Assembly (NCBI GenBank): GCA_033807775.1 | Contig: CM066317.1 | Coordinates: 13,341,370 to 13,405,369, forward strand | Reading direction: 5' to 3' | Length of the DNA: 64,000 nt | Origin: Saussurea involucrata | Taxonomy: Eukaryota > Streptophyta > Magnoliopsida > Asterales > Asteraceae | In this document: in pieces, positions 57,327 through 64,000 of the stretch | How positions within the stretch are numbered: the stretch's first letter is position 1 | Layout: each line of letters starts with the position of its first letter | Position numbers and translations under genes: made by a program | Notes under the pieces: generated by a model | Databases searched by the model: none | The model's input: only the letters and a program-made list of their open reading frames with translations | Told to the model about the DNA's origin: nothing

Positions 57327-58968
57327 CTATCCCTGTCTCTTGCATGTCCTAGCATTGTGTCCAACCTGCTTGCATCTACGGCAACTAACTGTTTTCCCTA
57401 TCTTTTGCAACTTAAAACCTTTCACCAATGGTTGACTGAGTTCATCAGCACTCTTCTTTCTGCTCTTCTTGGGTCTTCCAGTTTGCTTATGAAGCATTGG
57501 TGGAAGAATCTTAATAGGACAAGCTGATTTTGGCCACATTGCCCTTCCATTCAGTGGCTTAATCTTGAATTCATACATCTTTTTCCAAGTATCAACCTTA
57601 TAGAACTTGTGCACCCAAGATTCTGGTAAATCAACACCACCTCCATTCACAGAACTATACCAGATTGCAGCTACAGCATGTTTGCAGGGAATGCCACTGA
57701 TCTCCCATCTTCTACATGAACAAACTTTATTTTCCAAATCAACGCAACATTGGTCTGCCCATGGACCACTTACCTGAGTATGCAAAAAAAACCAATTACA
57801 AAATGTAGGTCCCAACAAAGTACCACATAATGACCAAAACTAATTAACTTTACCACAATTAATTAAGTTTACCTGATAGTGATGTTCACCATTCCAGAGT
57901 ACCACATATTGGCATGCTTCCTCCTTGATTTTGTCCAACAGTTTTGTAGCAGTTGGTGTCAAAAGCCTACCTTCACACTTGTCAATGGCCTTTTGCACTA
58001 TCACCAATCTTTTCATCAAATACTCCCGACAAAACTCCAAAGCAGTTATGATTGGCTTGTCTCTTCCACCTACTAGTTGTCTGTTAAAGACTTCACACAT
58101 GTTGTTAAGTAGGACATCACATGTGGCCCTTCCTGTTTAAGAAATTACAAAATGATTACAAAATTGTGGTAGCAATTGTACATTTCCAAATTAGCTACAA
58201 AATAGTTACCTGTGAAATGGGATCTTGACCAGTGGTGGGGTGGGATTAATTTCAACCACTTAAAAGCTGCATCATTGAACTGTTGCAATGCTTCCATTTC
58301 CCTGTTAAACTGTGGCACTGTGGTAGCAATTGCACATTTCCAAAGCAAATCCTTATATGCTTTTCCCTTCCAATTTAAATTCATATTATCAAGAATATGC
58401 CTAACACAAAACCTATGCTCAGCTGATGGAAAAACTTTTGCAAGTGCAGGTACTAGTCCCTAAGACATGTTGACATTTTAAGTACATTATTAAACATGTT
58501 GACAATAAACAATAAATAAATTAATTAAATTAAAAACAAGTGAATATTAATGACATACCTTTTGCCTGTCAGTAATAAATGTGAAGTTGGAATTTGGAGC
58601 CAAATCAAGGTCATCTCCTAAGCATTCCAAGAACCATGACCATGAGCTTGTTGATTCAGCCTCAACAATGGCATAAGCCAATGGATATATTCCATTGTTT
58701 GGATCCACACCCACAGCAGTTATCAATTGTCCAGGAAATGGCCCTTTCATCATGCCATTATAAACACAGTCTTTTCCTACATTTAGGTTCCTCAATGACA
58801 ACTTTTTTATTGTTAGGTGTTGAATGTTGATAAGGTAGTTCCTCAATGACAACTTTGTTACCTCCAGGGGACAAAAAATAGGTTTTCAAGTTGGTTATCC
58901 CATGTTCAACATATACACTGAGAATTTGACATTGTGGAACATATTTAAGCATCTCAATGACATCTTGA
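57327..58968 (-). pseudogene. Mutator-like (MuDR/MURA) transposase, 3' exons, 5' end cut off by a gypsy LTR
   Basis: Exons 58968-58559, 58459-58210, 58132-57873 and 57773-57327 with GT and AG sites. Conserved pieces in order: GPFPGQLITAVGVDPNNGIY, WSWFLECLGDDLDL, FITDRQK, then GLVPALAKVFP with AEHRFCVRHI, the later core, a SWIM zinc finger (CSCRRWEISGIPCKHA), and a C-terminal CCHC knuckle (CRRCKQVGHNARTC). The three last exons form one open frame from 58459 to the stop at 57327. The first exon shown is damaged: a direct repeat of GTTCCTCAATGACAACTTT (near 58785-58855) goes with a frame change. Upstream exons are lost from view behind the LTR at 58969. Without them it cannot make a full protein. 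Confidence 0.85.
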
Positions 58969-60749
58969 TGTAACACCCTAAAATTCAGGGCTAATTTAAA
59001 CCTCAAAATACACGCGTTATGATCATCAAAATATCAGACTTTTATAAACCAAAGGATCATAAGTAAGTTTCTATATATACACCAGGTAGATTAACTTAAA
59101 TAATCTGATCAATCTAATTATACATCACAATAAGATCAACTAGATTATCTAAGGATTGTCCCAAAAGTCATCAGAAGAATATCCTGATCCTTCGTTATCG
59201 CCAAGTCTGATTTCCTTCAACTGAAATCTCACTTCCCAAACTATTTCCCCAGAGCCAGTACCTGGTAAGACAGTTTAATTTGAAACATTAGGCTTTCGCC
59301 TAGTGAGATTATCCAAATCAAATTAAAATTTAACAACTAAAATATTAACAGATATATCAAACCTGTTTCCAGCCATCTCACCATACCAAGCTCTTATCAA
59401 CCATTGGAAACCACCTATTCCTTTACTTATGACTAATTCATCTAGTCATCATACTACCAACAAGAATTACTATAAATCCCACCGGACTTATAAATAACTC
59501 TAACTCACAGAAATTACAGTTTCCAAACCTGCTTCTTTCTGAATTAAGATTACAATTTCTCAACAATGAAGATATCTCATCTTTCGATTGAAATGGGAAT
59601 TACAACTCTAAGTATGCCATTCCTCATTTCATTTCCTCCCCACCTTGAATCACTGGTCTCTCAAATGAGATTTTATTTTATCGCGATCAACAACCACCAG
59701 AGACCCTCACGGATGATTCAAGATTCACTCCAACAACTAGAAATACATCCCAACGGTCCCTGGCTAGTAAACGGTTCTCATTATACCGTACTTTATGCCC
59801 ACTAGACCAGATGTATATTTCTAGCCAACGCCACACAATAATTGTGTATCATCACTCTTTCTATTGTATACTAAGGCTATACAATTCAACATATATTCTA
59901 TATCTCTATGTACAGAATATTAATTTCAACGATTATCTCTACTTTGCCATTTAGCATCGGGGATTAACATCTCAACAATTAACCACAGCTCTGGACTCAT
60001 AAATAAGTCTTTAACATATCATGGTTTTTACATCAACAACAGAGTTATAAACATATAACAAATAGCATATACATATCAGATTGCATTCCACATAAAAGCC
60101 TCAAACTACTACTGAAAGACCACAAAATTCGCAAGTCACTGTAGCGAAAAGCTACACTTTTCGCAAGCCAAAGCTGCGAAAACCTCCACTTTTCGCAAAC
60201 CACTGTTGCGAAAACTTACTGTTCATCGTCACTTTCACCTGTTAAGCCAGTCTCGATTTTTCTTAACCATTAAGCATTCTAAGTGATTTAAATACAAATA
60301 CACACATCTATTAACATTCTCATTGCTTAATTTTAAAGAAAGTTGAATAACTCACCTTTTATGAACTCTGAACACTTTGGCTTAAATCTGAACACTTTGT
60401 TCTTCCAAATCAGTGGCTTAATCGACAGCTTAATCACAATCACAACAATCACCAAACTGATTTCTCCTCTTCTTTTCTTCTTCTTGAAGTCTATCTCTCC
60501 GTGTTTTCTTTTCTTTCTTTCTTTGTTAGACGCAGGTAACCAAAATCAGTATACAAGATTAATACTGAATTAATCTTTAATTGACACCTCATGTTTTAAA
60601 CATGAGTCATCACCTTAATTTCTACTTTACCACCTCATTCTTTGAACAAATACACCAAAAGTCCCTCAACTTATATTTCTCAAATATAAATTGTACCAAA
60701 ATACAATTTATCTTTTATTAATTTACAATGGAAATTTCGGGGTGTTACA
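58969..60749 (-). repeat. Ty3/gypsy 3' LTR, copy C
   Basis: In minus orientation TGTAACACCCCG (60749) to AGGGTGTTACA (58969), 1781 bases. It is a 3' LTR, not a solo one, because a polypurine-like AAGTTGGGGAGTATTG lies directly upstream (60750-60765) behind the end of a gypsy pol frame. It shares landmarks with copies A and B ('aggctttcgcctagtgaga' at 59290-59308) and has a TTTTCGCA array (60120-60225). The target duplication base set at this end is CTTGA (58964-58968). Confidence 0.88.
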
Positions 60750-63700
60750 ATACTCCCCAACTTGAAAAGGATTTCGTCCCCGAAATCACTCTAAGGCAAA
60801 CAATTGAGGGTATCGTTTCTTCATTTCTTCCTCCGACTCTAAAGCCACATTAACAACTCAAAGATATAATACCATTATACCTATAATCACTCTCTTAGAT
60901 TGTAATTTATCAAATATTTCTCTAAGATCGATTCTCGCTCCTTCACATAACAATTTTTCTCATCAATTATGCTTCAATAACTATGACAATCCATCATTGC
61001 ATCCATGACTTACACGTTTCTTTGATACAAAATGTTATCACCTTCTCACATTACTATCGCACCACACAAACACGCTGCAACCAAGCACTAAGGGGTTGTA
61101 TATCAAAGGTGATAACTCCATTGAACTTGTAGTATGTCTACATTCTTAAGTCCAATCTTTCTATCCTTGCTTCCCCACGTTAGTATGGAATACTATTTTC
61201 ACATATTACTTGTCTCTTTCTCCCAACTTTCCACATACCGATAACATTTTCTCATTACTATACATAACCAAACAATTTCACCAAAATTCTAACTTAAAGT
61301 ATTCAACCAAGTTATCTTGAAACGACATCACTGTTCGAAGTTACTACCCATTCTTTGATCTTCGACTTATACTTTTTCGGACAATTCTTTCGCACATAAG
61401 AAGCAGCTCACATTCCTTAAAGATTTTGCATTTACTTCACCCCATTTTGACTAACACATCCATCATCTTTGTTAAATTTCCAAAGATTCGAAAACATAAA
61501 CTTGTTTAGCGACTCACACAACCAAAATTACTTTGGATAAACATTTACTGCTGTCCCGACATTCTATTCCGATATTAGCCATACCACTACACCATCTTAC
61601 AAATCACACATTCCAACAACTTTATTGACAAATAGTACTCTTCATCTGGAATCCCCGAAAAGACTTCCATCGGATGTTTCCTCTTTCGAACTTCACATTA
61701 CTTACTAGTTGACACATTTATCTCGGCAATTGATGCCACTACTCATTCGCACCTTTTCCACCCATTACATCTCACAGCAGACCAGATCTCTCATGGTCAT
61801 TCGTACACAATTCAAACATACTTTCATGTTCTCCCGCATGATTAATTGAGTCTATTTCACTATTATATTCCTCCCCAACTTTAGTTGAACTATAACTTAC
61901 AAGCTTCTTAATTAACTTAAATTTACTCATTTCTTGCTAGCTCTTTTGTGATTCCAAACTATTACATAGACAGGACACAATCCCCCACGGATTGATATAG
62001 TCTGAACATCCACTTTGTTCGTGTCTAATACTTTATCTTTTTATAAACCATCCACCTCGTAAGTAAAACGCTTATCTAATACAACAGTCCTTCTCTATTC
62101 TAACACCCCTTAAAGGTATCCCTTCAAATTTTAAAACTTCTGATTCAAGACTTAACATTCATACATGACCTCAAATGAATAACCAATGCACTCACATCAT
62201 GTAAACTTCAATTATAATTCTATTCCTGCAATTCCAACCCCAAGCCTACGTTGAGCTTATTAAACTGAGCAAAAGCCCTCAAGACTCAACCAAGTCCAAA
62301 GCCGAACCATCTGTTCAAAGGATCTAATGATCATTTATCAATATCAACTAATGCAATTAAAATGCATCTAACCCTCATCACACAACACATGCTCCGAGGT
62401 GTGATAATCTCACGACCCCTTCATTGCTACCTTCCCAATGAAGCCAATTCATATTTGTATCTATATGTATACGTATACGCAACTCTTCTATACTCAACAA
62501 TGTATATAATTCACCAAGGTTATTAGTCCCAAAGGTACTAAAATACAGGATCATCACACGGTCTTCACACATAAGGCCAATACTTAAACCGGCACTTAAG
62601 CACATAACACATCATAATTGTTGCACAACCACAATAAACTCTAAAAAGCGTATTTTGACCACATAGCTTCCACTTATGCAATAATTAACCAAAACTTCTT
62701 TTACTCGTGATTTATTTATCAAACACTCAAAATCCCCCAAATATGGGTGTTTCCCAAGATATATATATATATATAGCTGCTTTGCGCGTACCCTCTGCAT
62801 AACAACATACCGGTACCGCTCACGGTTTTATTCCCGCCCGCATAGGCATACGCGGGATGCACCCAGACCGCACCCAATGACAAGAAAAAGGGCCTCATAC
62901 ATTTAAGCAATTGTCGACTTCAACGTCAATAGTCGTCTGTCGATACTTTCTTAACCTATTCTTTAACAAGGGTCCTTAACTGAACCTAATCCTTACAACA
63001 CATCCTAATCCATTTCACATCCCATCGTCTTCCTTTCAATTTATTCGTGCAACATTAATATCGCAAGACTACTCATAGCGAATTGCTAATTCTGTCACTT
63101 TGATGACTACTAATCCTTCCTCCGGACACGACCGTCCCATTGGCAACTGTATTTTTTTTAAGTACCAAACAAGAATACCGACCTTCTTACAACCGATACT
63201 AAAGTCTCCTTTCGACTCTCCCACTGTTCACCTCTTCTTTTGAACACAAATACCAAAACTACAAACATTCTCCCATTGTTTATCCAACATCTCTCCACTC
63301 TTGGAGTTCTTTCTTAGCTTATAGTGTAATACTCTACGACCTAGCGAGTTCATAGCCTTCATGCATGACAATATAATAAATAACTCAATCCACCTTTTTC
63401 TCATTTAAATAAACAACATTCGGAACAACGTGGGCACACACGACCCCAATCATTTTCATAACTCCCATGTATTACACAACGATCTCAAAAAATCGTTTGT
63501 ATATAAATTTTCGTAAAACTCAATCCTTCTCAACCAAAAGATGTTGTTACAACAGTAATATCTTAAATGAAGATCTTTTCATACAACAAAAGTTTAAAAT
63601 TTACTGCCACAAAGTAAACTAGTCGTTTCTCACACTCATTTATATGATATCATCAAATCAATACCTTTGTTGGTTATAAAAAAGTTTACTGATCAACACT

Positions 63701-64000
63701 TTCTTGACCTATTTGCTATCATACAACTTTTTATGTAAAGTATGAAGTATTTTGCAAGATGCTAACCTCCAAAATTTCGTTAGGCAGCGTAATTGAAATT
63801 GCCCTTTTTCTTTAAATACATACTTGCACATACTAATTCGTCCTTGAATAAAAATTGTTATTTATGCATTTGGTTTGAAATCAAGAAAACTCGTGTAACA
63901 TACACTAAAACACCATGCATAAAACTTACTTGCAATGAAGGCTACTTACTCAAACAAGGTCAATCGTTTTAATTACGTAACTTATCATTGACACTCTACT
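60750..64000 (-). mobile_element. Internal region of the gypsy element (3' part, degenerate)
   Basis: Next to the LTR, the minus strand reads ALESEEEMKKRYPQLFALE then stop, the typical C-terminal end of gypsy/chromovirus pol (E-x-E-M-x-K-x-Y-P-x-L-F). Beyond about 60860 no homologous frame continues. The remaining 3.1 kb has no long frame on either strand and is poor in G on the plus strand. It could be a non-coding internal region, a heavily decayed pol, or a different insertion. The element's other end is outside the window. Confidence 0.55.

Larger units (their letters stand above)
56117..58968. mobile_element. MuDR-like element, left part, interrupted by a gypsy element
   Basis: The left terminal zone starts near 56117 (AAAGTCCACTTTTGGTCC), the style of other MULE ends in this window. 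Two convergent genes follow: a GRF zinc-finger gene (plus) and a Mutator transposase (minus). The right part is not present, because a gypsy 3' LTR begins at 58969 and its interior runs off the window. The exact left border and duplication could not be fixed. Tandem 'tttgaaccaaaa' and 'gattgtcaacca' units fill 57040-57300 between the genes. Confidence 0.65.

Overview
The window is nuclear DNA from a flowering plant: genes have GT..AG introns, the intergenic DNA is AT-rich, and it is packed with plant-type transposons (Ty1/copia and Ty3/gypsy LTR elements, MuDR-like elements, PIF/Harbinger elements, hAT-like elements, tRNA-derived SINEs and many MITEs). The look of the proteins and repeats suggests a eudicot, probably Asteraceae, but that is an inference from general appearance and was not tested by any search.

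Host genes are few and all lie on the minus strand: (i) an LRR receptor-like kinase at the left edge (168-2679, continuing off the window) broken by an in-frame TGA; (ii) a 99-aa single-pass membrane protein (10571-10870); (iii) a three-exon, 209-aa coiled-coil protein (20867-25217) assembled from its splice sites; (iv) a seven-exon, 755-aa RING-H2 protein (37809-43239), all of whose introns are phase 1; (v) a three-exon, 190-aa secreted proline-rich repeat protein (52313-53684).

The most unusual structure is at 3926-7905: two PIF/Harbinger elements lie head to tail, separated only by a TAA target duplication. They share terminal repeats, 5' leader and 3' tail, even the last five codons, but the first carries only a DDE transposase and the second only the Myb-like accessory protein. 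An internally deleted relative of each type sits elsewhere (transposase type at 50603-51350, Myb type at 54143-54976). This looks like a two-component transposon whose two proteins live on separate elements with the same chassis.

Other mobile DNA, left to right: a run of TWA-flanked MITEs (9809, 11196, 15178 with a nested 15425, 19024, 20126, 21551, 36354, 48970); a long-armed foldback element (17574-18896); a complete but decayed copia element with TAAAA duplications (26764-31853); a long-TIR element with a nested gypsy solo LTR (32340-35718); a second solo LTR (45218-47201); a MuDR-like element from about 56117 with a GRF zinc-finger gene convergent to the transposase, the transposase being cut by a gypsy 3' LTR (58969-60749) whose internal DNA runs to the end of the window. 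SINEs with perfect 15-bp duplications lie at 25903-26090 and 55784-55976.
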